A DNA stretch of 64,000 nucleotides from Farysia itapuensis (Eukaryota > Basidiomycota > Ustilaginomycetes > Ustilaginales > Ustilaginaceae), in assembly GCA_023212645.1 (NCBI GenBank), contig JALBYC010000016.1, positions 124,001 to 188,000 on the forward strand, read 5' to 3'. A program made the translations under genes and the position numbers. Positions 8,754 to 17,888 of this stretch are shown one piece after another (position 1 is the first letter of the stretch; each line of letters starts with the position of its first letter). The notes beneath the pieces are model-generated. The model ran no database searches. It had not been told where the DNA came from and was given only the letters and a program-made list of their open reading frames with translations.

Positions 8754-11549
8754 ATGACCAGTGCGTCGGGCCCTCCGCCTTCGGCTTCCGAAAACTTGCA
8801 GCGAATCATGGGCCATGCACCCAATGGAAGTAGCATTCCCACGTCCCAGAATGGTCCGCTTACGCCCGCTCAACTTAAGGACATGACCCCCGCCCAGGCC
8901 AATGCTGCACTGCAGAATCCCACTGGGAATGTGCCCACCGTCTATCTCGCGACCTACTCCAGTGTGCCCGTCTATGAGATCACCGTTCGCGGGATTGCCG
9001 TCATGCGTAGACGCGAAGATGGCTGGTTGAACGCAACCCAGATCCTCAAGATCGCAGGTATCGAAAAGACCCGACGAACAAAGATCTTGGAGAAAAGTAT
9101 CTTGACCGGAGAGCACGAGAAAATCCAGGGAGGCTATGGCAAGTTTCAAGGCACATGGATTCCTCTTCAGCGTGCTCAACAAGTCGCTGCAGAGTACAAT
9201 GTCTCGCATCTGCTCAAGCCCATCCTTGAGTTCGATCCTTCGACGGCTGACCAAATCCCAAAGCTGTTCCAACGTAGAAAGCCCGCTTCTTCTGCCCGCA
9301 ACTCTTCCGCTTCCGCCATAGCTGATGGCCGATCAGCAACGCCAAACAGCAAATTATATTCTCCTGCTCCTCTTGGTCCCAGCGGGCCGAGCCAACAGCC
9401 ACGATTCTTGTCCCTCAGGCCACCCAAAGACATCCAGCAGGGAGATTTGTCCCCTGCCCTCTTCATGCCACCTGGAGCAGGTGGACTGCTCAACAATTAT
9501 GCTCCCGACGGATACTCACTCGGTCCTCACGCCATTCCTCCCGGATCCTCGCAAGCTGAACAGGAAGCGCTCAAGAACTACAATGTATACGGCTACGCTC
9601 CTCAGGGGATCCCCCTGCCAGAAGTGAGCGGGAACCATTACGAGGCCGGGGACAAGAGGGTAGCTGAACCCGATCAGGGCGGTGCCGCTGCGAAAAGGTC
9701 GAGGTTGACCAGTCCGGAACGGGACGCGAGCTCCGTGCTTGGTCCTCCGCCTGTCAAGGATCTCAACGCACTCGGACCCGCTGGTGGCTCTTTGCGAGCC
9801 GCTTCTGCTCCACGTGGTCATCGAATGGCTGTCGGCCCTCCCGAAGCTGCGGGTCGAGACGGGACTACACCGCGTTACGCCGATCGGGCACTTCCTCCTA
9901 AGCCGTACGACGAAGGAGAGAAGCGAATGCGTGATCATCTCGTCAGTCTTTTTGCTGACGATACCTTCCCGGCTGCGAACGAAAGTTCTTCAGAGTCAAC
10001 CACCTTGCCTTCCGCCGACCTTTCGTCCAATGACGCGAGATTGGACAAATTGCTGGGTGATTTGCGCGAGAAAGCGAGCTTAGGTGGACTGGGCGCCAGT
10101 GGCTCTGACGGACCCAAACCAACCCTTGATCTGGTCACTGATGATCACGGCCATACAGCTCTACACTGGGCTTCAGCGCTATGCCGTCTACCGCTTGTCC
10201 AAACCCTGGTCGCGCGACCGTCTTGGTCGGGCGGCGCCAACGTTCATGCTGGCAACCACGCGGGCGAAACGGCGCTTCACCGATCTGTGCTCGTGACCAA
10301 CTCGTACGACGCCTCGTCCTTCCCCGTCTTGCTCAACCTTCTGTCAGCCTCTCTCAACACGCGCGATTTCAAGAAGCGCACAGTTCTGCATCACGTTGCC
10401 CTCGTTGCCGCGCTCAAGGGACGTGCTGCTTCGGCACGGTACTACCTCGCCTGTGTGCTTGAACACATTGGCAGTGAAAAGAGCTCCAAGTACAAAGGAC
10501 TCGTTGATGCGCAGGACGAAGACGGCGAGACCGCTCTCGGAATTGTGGCCCGCTTGGGCAACGCGAGCATGGTGCGAATGCTTTTGGACGTCGGAGCACG
10601 CAAGGACCTAGCCAATGCGCTCGGTATCCGACCGTCGGATTGGGGCATCGAAGCTGGTGAAGATGCACGATCGCAGGAGTCAGCTCCGCTGCCTTCGTCG
10701 ACAGCCGCCGATCTGGCTTCGCAAAATCCGCAAGACATTATCGCATCGCTGGCGAGACCGTCGCAGGTGCCTGTCATGAAGAGCTCCGACGTGCGAGACC
10801 AACTAGCATCGACGCTGCAAGACCTGCAAGCTACGTTTGAAAAGGAGCTCCAGGAGAAGCAGGACGCGATCTCGACGGTGCAGAGCCACTTGCAAGCTGC
10901 TACGCGGGACTTGGCTTCTCGACGCCGCAATGTTGCAGCTGCACAGAGCAAGTTGGCGGAGAAGGACGAGGCACGTCAACGAGTGCGCAACCTTCGACGC
11001 GGACTGATGGAGCAGCTGACGTCGATGCATGGCGGGGTCGTGGACGAGGCGGAGCTCGACGCCCAAATTCAGATGCTGGAAAAGGAAGCGCGAGAGTCCG
11101 GCGTCGTGCTCAGCGCGTCGGCGTCCAACGGCGGCGAGGCGATGGATGTCGACGACGACAAACAGGCTGTCCTACGAGCGACGACACAGGACGAGGTACC
11201 GTTCGTTTCGCCCGGCGAAATCACCAAGGACCTCGCCGACGCTGCTGTGGGTGACGCACCTCGACTGGAAGAGCTTGTTCGTCTGCGCTGGCTTCTGTCG
11301 TTCTACGAAGCCAGTCAGATCGAGCTTTCCGCCAAGATCAGCGAACTGGACGAGATCAGCGCGAAAAAGGAGACCCAATGCCAGCAGGTGGTTGCCATCT
11401 GCGCCAACATTCCGCAGTCCAAGGTCGAGACGATGCTCGACGACCTGCTCACCGCGATGGAGAGTGATGGTCCGGACGTCGATCTCGCGCGCGTGGCCAA
11501 CTTTATGCAGAAGGTTTCGCGTGTTGACGGTCCTGAAGTTGATGCCTAG
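8754..11549 (+). CDS. MBP1: APSES-ankyrin cell-cycle transcription factor (MBP1/SWI4/Cdc10-Res type)
   Basis: From the ATG at 8754 (good context, gtcgac before ATG) the protein is 931 residues. An APSES DNA-binding domain lies at about residues 60-160, with YEITVRGIAVMRRREDGWLN, ATQILKIAGI and GTWIPLQRAQQVA. A Pro/Ser-rich linker leads to ankyrin repeats at about 462-630 (HTALHWASAL, GETALHRSV, RTVLHHVAL, GETALGIVARLG). A long coiled coil follows (about 683-755) and a helical C-terminus probably used for dimerisation. This is the layout of MBF/SBF subunits that drive G1/S genes. Upstream in-frame ATGs at 8535 and 8256 would add 73 or 166 residues without recognisable domains. I cannot tell MBP1- from SWI4-type orthology by eye. 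Confidence 0.9.
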   Translation: MTSASGPPPSASENLQRIMGHAPNGSSIPTSQNGPLTPAQLKDMTPAQANAALQNPTGNVPTVYLATYSSVPVYEITVRGIAVMRRREDGWLNATQILKIAGIEKTRRTKILEKSILTGEHEKIQGGYGKFQGTWIPLQRAQQVAAEYNVSHLLKPILEFDPSTADQIPKLFQRRKPASSARNSSASAIADGRSATPNSKLYSPAPLGPSGPSQQPRFLSLRPPKDIQQGDLSPALFMPPGAGGLLNNYAPDGYSLGPHAIPPGSSQAEQEALKNYNVYGYAPQGIPLPEVSGNHYEAGDKRVAEPDQGGAAAKRSRLTSPERDASSVLGPPPVKDLNALGPAGGSLRAASAPRGHRMAVGPPEAAGRDGTTPRYADRALPPKPYDEGEKRMRDHLVSLFADDTFPAANESSSESTTLPSADLSSNDARLDKLLGDLREKASLGGLGASGSDGPKPTLDLVTDDHGHTALHWASALCRLPLVQTLVARPSWSGGANVHAGNHAGETALHRSVLVTNSYDASSFPVLLNLLSASLNTRDFKKRTVLHHVALVAALKGRAASARYYLACVLEHIGSEKSSKYKGLVDAQDEDGETALGIVARLGNASMVRMLLDVGARKDLANALGIRPSDWGIEAGEDARSQESAPLPSSTAADLASQNPQDIIASLARPSQVPVMKSSDVRDQLASTLQDLQATFEKELQEKQDAISTVQSHLQAATRDLASRRRNVAAAQSKLAEKDEARQRVRNLRRGLMEQLTSMHGGVVDEAELDAQIQMLEKEARESGVVLSASASNGGEAMDVDDDKQAVLRATTQDEVPFVSPGEITKDLADAAVGDAPRLEELVRLRWLLSFYEASQIELSAKISELDEISAKKETQCQQVVAICANIPQSKVETMLDDLLTAMESDGPDVDLARVANFMQKVSRVDGPEVDA

Positions 11550-11753
11550 CCGTCGCTTGACCCCCGCCCCCTTTTCGTTTCAGCCCTCTCACTATATGTA
11601 CATTTCGTCGGAACTCGTACCCTCTGGTCACAAATTCGCGCTGCTAGTAGAAGTAAGAAAAACAACCTCCCCAATTTTCAAGGAAGAAGTCATCAAAAGT
11701 GTGTAGAATTGCGTATAGCGCGCGTGCGCTAGAGTGGGTGGGGGGTAAGAGAT

Positions 11754-12380
11754 CTATTTGGTGTCGGTGAGGATTTCTTTCGAGACGACTTTGCCGTCGT
11801 GGTCGAGTTTGTAGACGATGGGTACGCCGGTGGCGAGTTCGACGCCTACGATGTCATCGTCTGAGATTTTCTCAATGTCCTTGATCATGGCACGCAGAGA
11901 GTTTCCGTGGGCGGCGACAATGACGTTTTTGCCCTCTTTGACGAGGGGGAGGATTTCCTTGTAGTAGTAGGGCCATACGCGTTCTGCGGTGAGTTTGAGC
12001 GACTCGCCTCCGGGAGGGGGGATGTCGTAGCTTCGACGCCAGATGTGCACCTGCTCCTCGCCCCACTTCTTACGTGCGTCGTCCTTGTTCAGGCCAGACA
12101 GCTCGCCGTAGTCTCGCTCGTTGAGTGCCTGATCACGCTTAATGGTGATGTCCTGCTGACCGATCTCCTTGAGCTGGATATCGAGCGTCGTCTGCGCACG
12201 CTGCAGGGCCGAGGTGAAGGCAATGTCAAACTTGATCCCCGTCGCAGCCACTCGCTTGGCACCGGTCAGCGCCTCCTCCCGTCCAAGCTCGGTCAGAGCT
12301 GGATCCTTCCAACCGGTAAACAGGTTGAGCTTGTTCCACTCGGATTGTCCATGACGTGTCAGCACGAGTGTTCCAACCAT
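11754..12380 (-). CDS. GPM1: 2,3-bisphosphoglycerate-dependent phosphoglycerate mutase
   Basis: A 208-residue glycolytic enzyme interconverting 3- and 2-phosphoglycerate in the cytosol. The phosphohistidine motif [10 protein letters not shown] is at residues 7-16, [13 protein letters not shown] lies mid-protein, and AAHGNSLRA carries the second catalytic His. It is shorter than budding-yeast Gpm1 (247), close to the compact fission-yeast form that lacks a loop. The ATG at 12380 directly precedes [10 protein letters not shown]; the open frame upstream has no other Met close by. It is convergent with the APSES factor gene and single-exon. Confidence 0.95.
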   Translation of the reverse strand: MVGTLVLTRHGQSEWNKLNLFTGWKDPALTELGREEALTGAKRVAATGIKFDIAFTSALQRAQTTLDIQLKEIGQQDITIKRDQALNERDYGELSGLNKDDARKKWGEEQVHIWRRSYDIPPPGGESLKLTAERVWPYYYKEILPLVKEGKNVIVAAHGNSLRAMIKDIEKISDDDIVGVELATGVPIVYKLDHDGKVVSKEILTDTK

Positions 12381-12646
12381 TCTTGCGTAAATTGGCGTGG
12401 TAGGAGGCAAATATGTTTCTGCGGTAGTGTGGGAAGTTTGGAAGGTTTATGGCAACGGCGACTTCTGGCTATCAATCGAGTTTAGAAGGGTGGCCCATCC
12501 GCCCAACACACGCCCAAATCGATTGTGATTGCAGCCTCAGAAATCCACAATCACCCAAAACTTCCGGCACGGCCGGCACTTTCCGTCAATTTCTGATCTG
12601 ACAATCTGGCATTTCAAAAAAGAAAAAACAAGGTTGGGTTCGGGCA

Positions 12647-15600
12647 CTACTGGACAAACTCGACACCTTGGTCAGTGTGAATGGCTACGACCTTGCTACC
12701 GTACTCGAACGGGTTGCCGTCAAAAGCAACAAACTCGGAGGGAGATCGTTTGGTCTGAATGCCAAGTACGTCGTCAATGTTGGAAGACAGCAGGCGGACA
12801 ATTTCATGTGTGTCGAGCAGGCCGTTGGTTTCGAGTGCTGCACGTGTGGCATCCCACAGCAGGTTGGCCGCCTGGTAGGCCTCTTCAATCTTGAGCCCCA
12901 CCTTGACGCCAGCTTTGTGAAGCACCGACAGGGTTGTATCCTTGGTCAGAGGTGGGCCGTCAAGCGCACGCAATTCGTCGTACGTTCTCGGCCACGTTTG
13001 GGGAATGAGAAGCACAGATACGTGCTTGCGTTTCGCGATCTCGTCGACAACCAGGTGCGCCTCTGTTGCGCCCGAGATAACCAGTCGAACACTGGGGAAC
13101 TGATCGCGGAGACGCAGTAGCGATGCGATGTGGTCCGCTTTCAGCGCTGTCACCACCAAGGGTAATTTCCCAGACACGACACGGGCCCAAACGCTCTGTT
13201 CGCCTCCCTGCTCTTCAGCGTCAGCGCCGGTCAAGATCCGACGGAGTAGACCGATCTGCTCCGAAATACTGGGTGTATCACCGTTGCCCGCGTTGTGTGC
13301 GAGTGTGATGTGTACTGCGACATGGCTTACCTCGACAGCGCCTGGGTCCAGGGTCGTGAGAGCACCGGTGTCGAATTTCACGCTGATGCCAGAGAAGAAC
13401 GTGTCGGATTGCGGGAAGACGATAGCTGAGAGAACGCCCGAAGCCCGCGCTCGCAGCAAGTCATGCCCACCGTACTGCAAGCCGTCGATGGCCGCGGGCA
13501 GCTTCCAGTCCTGCAGGTAGTCTTTCGTCGTGCGCGGTGTCGAGCCACCCGAGCTTGCAGGATCGATGGCAAATCCATCCGACGCTTCGCTCTCGGAAAC
13601 AATGTCCGTCACGCCGAGGTTAGAGCCATACGACGTAAGACCTGGAAGCAGTGAGCCTCCATTCAGGTCAACCACTCTGCCGACATCCTTTGCACAGGAG
13701 GACGCCATTGCGCACGTATCGTCCGATCCAGAGCATAGAATCTCGCCGCCTTGCACGACAATAGTTCCCGCTTGCCCTGCGAACTTCGTCAACGAAACAC
13801 CGGCTTCGGTGCGCACAAATCGCTGTCCCACGTTCTTGAAGACGACGCAGTCCAAGATTCGGTCTTTCTTGCCGCTGGCAGCAGTCGGGAAGGCGTACTT
13901 TTCAAAAGTGATGATCTTGTCGTATGACTTCTTGACGTTGCTGATCTCGGTGGTGAAGTTAGCGGATGCTGGAGCTTTTCGCGGGTCATCGCTTGAGCTC
14001 ATTGCGGAGTCGCGGGAGTGAGGGAGCGACGGAGAAGGTGTGTGAGCATGATCGCCGAGTTGCAGGGCGCCATCGATGATGACTTGAACAGGAGTGGCGC
14101 CCATCCGCAGGGGATGTGCGTTCCAGAGAACAAGGTCTGCATCCCAGCCCTTTTTCAGGTAGCCAAGTCGGTGGTCAAGACCCAGCCTTTCTGCCGGGGC
14201 GGAAATTACGCTGCGCATGGCGACATGTTCGGGCAAGCCAAAATGGTGCGCCTGTGCAGCCTGGTTGAGTATGCGTCGAGAGTCAGTGACAGGGTGGTCA
14301 GATTTGTAGACTGGCGTGATACCGGCTTCGTCCAGCAACGTGCCAGCAAAGGGAGATCCAAAGTAGGCTTCGAGCTTGTAATTCGCGTTTGTACTGAAGA
14401 TGGCTACGGCGGGGGTCACGTTCCCATACGATTGCTTGAGCAAGTCTGGCACCAAGTAGGCTTCGTGAGCGTGGTGGAATGCAGCCACTGGGAAGCGGAA
14501 CTCGTTCGAGTGACGCACAAAAGTCTCAAAGTCAATCTGCGTATAACAGTGCGTGTTCAGCTTGACCTTGCCACGGAGGAGGTCCACAACAGCTTCCAGC
14601 TCCAAATCTTCCGGAAACGTCAGCTCTGCCTCAGAGGTCGGCGAGGCATTGGCTCCGTGCGTCGCGACAAAGTGTCGTGCAGAGGCGCAGAACGAATCTT
14701 GCTTCGTCTTGAGCGTTGTAGCGCTGGTAAAGGTGCGTCGAAAGTCCCACGCCTCATCAAAGCGAGTTGTCTTGTAGACACGACGAGCATTTTCACCGCA
14801 GGCCATCTTCATGTATCGCCAACTGCTTGAGCTATCGTTTCGAAGCATGCCTGTGGTTGACTCGTGCGCTGTGCTGTGACCTTGGCCTTGGCCCAAAGCG
14901 GCGAGTGAGGTTGGGGGCTCAATCAGGCGATCGCTTGGGATGTGCGATGACACCTGACGGAACTTGATCGGGAACGCCTGTCCTCCAATACTGTTGGCTG
15001 AGCCTGGAAGGACCAAGCCGGACGTGATGCCGCCTGAAATAGCTTTGTGGAAAGAGACGTCGTGCTGGTTCATACCGTCGACAGACCGAAGGTATGGATT
15101 CGTGTTCTTGCCGATGCTGTTCACATCATCATGGCCTTTGAGCGCAGGCATGGCGCCGACAGACAGATGGACATGCATGTCGACCAGTCCAGGCGTGAGC
15201 CATCTACCGGCAGCGTCAAGCTCCTTGACCGCATCCAAGCTGACCTTCTTGCTACCGGCCGGGGCAATCCATTGGATCAGACCGTGCGACAGAAAGATGT
15301 CATGCTCGTGCAGCACATGCTTACCACCATCTTCGCCCGTCCAGAGAGTCGCATTGCGTATCAGCAGGTCGTGAGCCAGCGTCGGGTCGAAACGTTCCGA
15401 CTTGGTCCGGGAGTGAAAGTGCGCAGGTGGTCCAACAGGCGCATCGACAGCATCACATTTGGCGAGCGCTTCGGAGAACAGCTGCGCAAAGCGCGGGTTG
15501 GCCGTAGGCTCGTACACATGATGACCCGCACCTACGTTGCCCAGCTGCTGCAGTGTGCCGCCCAGATAGTAGAGCACGGACGCGAACGTGAGAAGAACGA

Positions 15601-15703
15601 GCAAACCTTTGCCCCTCGTGCGAGGCGAGCTAGTCCGCGAAACGGGCAAAGTGGCATGACTCGGCAGCAAGCCTTTGCCATCTGCGAGCATCTCGGTGGT
15701 CAT
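12647..15703 (-). CDS. Membrane-anchored tandem amidohydrolase ('carbohydrate esterase family 9'-type)
   Basis: The 1018-residue protein has one membrane segment near the N-terminus (about 33-52, LLVLLTFASVLYYLGG), suggesting a type II protein with a lumenal or extracellular body. The first amidohydrolase unit (about 100-560) carries metal-ligand signatures: GLVDMHVHLS at about 178-181, LNTHCYTQID, FHHAHEAY and YKSDHP. The second unit (about 570-1018) has the same fold markers, but where HxH is expected it reads LLPGLTSYGSNLG, so its metal site looks lost. Fungal relatives are often labelled CE9 (N-acetylglucosamine-6-phosphate deacetylase-like) or imidazolonepropionase-like; the substrate is unknown. 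The ATG at 15703 is chosen because it precedes the anchor closely; 15763 is an in-frame alternative. Confidence 0.8.
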   Translation of the reverse strand: MTTEMLADGKGLLPSHATLPVSRTSSPRTRGKGLLVLLTFASVLYYLGGTLQQLGNVGAGHHVYEPTANPRFAQLFSEALAKCDAVDAPVGPPAHFHSRTKSERFDPTLAHDLLIRNATLWTGEDGGKHVLHEHDIFLSHGLIQWIAPAGSKKVSLDAVKELDAAGRWLTPGLVDMHVHLSVGAMPALKGHDDVNSIGKNTNPYLRSVDGMNQHDVSFHKAISGGITSGLVLPGSANSIGGQAFPIKFRQVSSHIPSDRLIEPPTSLAALGQGQGHSTAHESTTGMLRNDSSSSWRYMKMACGENARRVYKTTRFDEAWDFRRTFTSATTLKTKQDSFCASARHFVATHGANASPTSEAELTFPEDLELEAVVDLLRGKVKLNTHCYTQIDFETFVRHSNEFRFPVAAFHHAHEAYLVPDLLKQSYGNVTPAVAIFSTNANYKLEAYFGSPFAGTLLDEAGITPVYKSDHPVTDSRRILNQAAQAHHFGLPEHVAMRSVISAPAERLGLDHRLGYLKKGWDADLVLWNAHPLRMGATPVQVIIDGALQLGDHAHTPSPSLPHSRDSAMSSSDDPRKAPASANFTTEISNVKKSYDKIITFEKYAFPTAASGKKDRILDCVVFKNVGQRFVRTEAGVSLTKFAGQAGTIVVQGGEILCSGSDDTCAMASSCAKDVGRVVDLNGGSLLPGLTSYGSNLGVTDIVSESEASDGFAIDPASSGGSTPRTTKDYLQDWKLPAAIDGLQYGGHDLLRARASGVLSAIVFPQSDTFFSGISVKFDTGALTTLDPGAVEVSHVAVHITLAHNAGNGDTPSISEQIGLLRRILTGADAEEQGGEQSVWARVVSGKLPLVVTALKADHIASLLRLRDQFPSVRLVISGATEAHLVVDEIAKRKHVSVLLIPQTWPRTYDELRALDGPPLTKDTTLSVLHKAGVKVGLKIEEAYQAANLLWDATRAALETNGLLDTHEIVRLLSSNIDDVLGIQTKRSPSEFVAFDGNPFEYGSKVVAIHTDQGVEFVQ

Positions 15704-15925
15704 CTGGACAGCGAGCAGCTCAAGAGATGGTGGAGATAAGGACAGAGTCTGGCCTTGCCTCATCTCATTTGCGCAGGAAGCTGTTCCGTGCACAGACTCG
15801 GCCCCACCCCCGGTAATGCAAACCGTCGGCGTGCATGCTTCCGCAAGACCCTTGATTTTCTTTTTTCTTAACTTCAGACAGATTACGAGAGGACAAAGGC
15901 TAGTCACATTGAACTGCGTGCGAGG

Positions 15926-17503
15926 CTATGGCTTTTCACTTAACGCCTGGCCCGAGCTTGTGTCTGTGAGAGGTGCACTATCGGCCAACACATGACCGGA
16001 AGAGCTTCCACTCGTGTGAGCGAGGTTGTCGGCAAAAGCCTCTTTCTCGACGTTGGCAATCTCTTCGGCTCTACCGGGAACGGTGACCTCATCCAACGGG
16101 TCGGTGTGTTCCTTGACGCGGAGCGCAATGACTGGAATGACAAAGAGCATGCCTGCAACACATAGTCCCCATGTCACCGCCAGATTGGTCATGTAGGGAT
16201 GTAGATCTTTGTCCATGGCAAAAGCACCGACGGCACCTGCAGACTGAATCGATTTGTAGAAGCCGGCCAGATAGCCAAGTTTGGACAGATCGTTGGAGCA
16301 AGCACCAATAAGCCAGTAGGACAGATTCTGCCAGACAGCATCCATGACACCGCTGAAAATGTAGAGGAAGCAAAGACCGACGTACTCTGAGCGATTGGCG
16401 TTGAAGTCGACCTTTTGTGTGAGACCAGAGGTGATGGATTCTCGAGTGTAGGTGCGTTGGACGTGGTAGCTACCTCCCCATACCGCCCACATGATGGCAA
16501 AGACGATGCACCATCCTAGCCATGCCCTCGACTTCCTCGACATCCGTTTGCTGTCTAGCACCTGTCCGAACGCCAGACTGCCCACCATCTGGGACAGCCA
16601 GTAAAGCAGATTGTTCAGCGCCCTTGTTCGCAACGTAAACAAAGCACCATTATAGTCGTTGAACTGCCAGGTATACGGCCAATTGCTTGCCAAAAACATG
16701 GGGAACATCAATACGACCCAAGGATCGCTCCTGAGAAGAATGAATAGGCCTCTGAACTCCTTGGCCCATGACGTCTGCGCAGGCACGACGACACGAGATC
16801 CGTCGTCGCGAACTACCTTTGCCGGCTGCATTAGTAGCGCAGAGACGAATGCGCCTAAACCGGTGAGCACGATGAATGCAGCATAAGTGCCATTTGAGAC
16901 GGAGTTTGCCTGCGAGTTGTACGTAAGGCCGAGCTCAATGGCAGAACCGAGAACTGCTCCCAGGTTGAAGATTACCCAAAACACACTGATAAAGCGACCT
17001 TTCTGTTGCTCGGTAGGGTACGCGAGCATGAGAGCGCCCTGAGCTGTCCATAACAGCGACGCACAGAATCCAAGAATAGCACCGGCGGCAATGACGAAGC
17101 CGTTGTTCTTGTTAATGTTGTAGGACAAGAACGCGCCAATGTAGAGACAGTATCCGAGCGCTCCGATGCCGAGCGTGAGTCTAGATCCGAGCTTGTTGTG
17201 AATGGTTCCGGCAAAGAAAGAGACAACAGCAAAGGTTGAGTATAGGGCAATAGCAGCGCTGTTGGAAGCACTTGCATTGACTTGTCCACCGCCGCCGATG
17301 CCCGAGATGGCGTTAAACATGCCGGGACACAGGAAGCAGACCATGCCCACCAACGCCACCTGCATGACAGGCAGGCTGTAAACACGCATCACTGCGTTCT
17401 TGTGCGGGGTGACGGGATTCACCTTGGCGATTGTGTGGGGCATGTGGGACACGGGATCGGAAGAGCTGTTGGACACAGCGTCTGACGGCTTGCGTTCGGC
17501 CAT
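15926..17503 (-). CDS. UNC93-like major facilitator superfamily membrane protein
   Basis: The 525-residue polytopic protein has about 11-12 hydrophobic helices between residues 45 and 450 and polar ends. Features typical of the fungal UNC-93/DUF895 group are a first helix VALVGMVCFLCPGMFNAISG followed by GGGG, ASLLWTAQGALMLAYPTEQQKG after helix 4, and the internal MFS-like duplication. The PTEQQKGRFISVFW segment is the cytoplasmic loop conserved in this group. The substrate is unknown; animal UNC-93 regulates K+ channels and plant and fungal relatives are treated as putative transporters. The start is the first ATG at 17503. A TATA-like element lies about 46-54 bp upstream. It is divergent from the CCCH protein gene. 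Confidence 0.88.
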   Translation of the reverse strand: MAERKPSDAVSNSSSDPVSHMPHTIAKVNPVTPHKNAVMRVYSLPVMQVALVGMVCFLCPGMFNAISGIGGGGQVNASASNSAAIALYSTFAVVSFFAGTIHNKLGSRLTLGIGALGYCLYIGAFLSYNINKNNGFVIAAGAILGFCASLLWTAQGALMLAYPTEQQKGRFISVFWVIFNLGAVLGSAIELGLTYNSQANSVSNGTYAAFIVLTGLGAFVSALLMQPAKVVRDDGSRVVVPAQTSWAKEFRGLFILLRSDPWVVLMFPMFLASNWPYTWQFNDYNGALFTLRTRALNNLLYWLSQMVGSLAFGQVLDSKRMSRKSRAWLGWCIVFAIMWAVWGGSYHVQRTYTRESITSGLTQKVDFNANRSEYVGLCFLYIFSGVMDAVWQNLSYWLIGACSNDLSKLGYLAGFYKSIQSAGAVGAFAMDKDLHPYMTNLAVTWGLCVAGMLFVIPVIALRVKEHTDPLDEVTVPGRAEEIANVEKEAFADNLAHTSGSSSGHVLADSAPLTDTSSGQALSEKP

Positions 17504-17888
17504 GATGCTTGATGCACGATGGGACTAGCAGGGTATGAGCGCCGAGGGGATATATATGTTGTGGCAAGGGAGAGCAAGCTCGTACGACCCACGGCAAGAT
17601 GCGGCTGGGCAATCTTTGGCGCTTTGGCACAATCCTCCGCTGCATGGCGGCAATTTAGCGGTTATCGCTGCGTCGGTACGTCGGATGCCGATCCGAGTTG
17701 TTGGCGGTGCATCCTTTTCCTATCGCTTAATTTGGTCCCACCGCCCACGGTACGCCGGCGAAAAAGCCGGCCGTCTCCGCGCTTTGCCCTCCACTCGCAC
17801 GAGTCGCTCATCCCCGAGTCCCGAAGTGTGAGTAGAAGTACACATTCGCTGCGCCATACTTTCCCTCCCACCATTCTGCGGCCAGAAA
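17504..17888. promoter_or_regulatory. Divergent intergenic region UNC93-like / CCCH protein
   Basis: These 385 bp separate divergent starts. Apart from the TATA-like run near 17550 I see no gene or strong motif. Confidence 0.45.
17549..17557 (-). promoter_or_regulatory. TATA-like element before the UNC93-like gene
   Basis: An alternating TATATATA-type run lies 46-54 bp upstream of the ATG at 17503, read on the minus strand. Position and composition fit a core promoter, but this is not tested. Confidence 0.35.
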
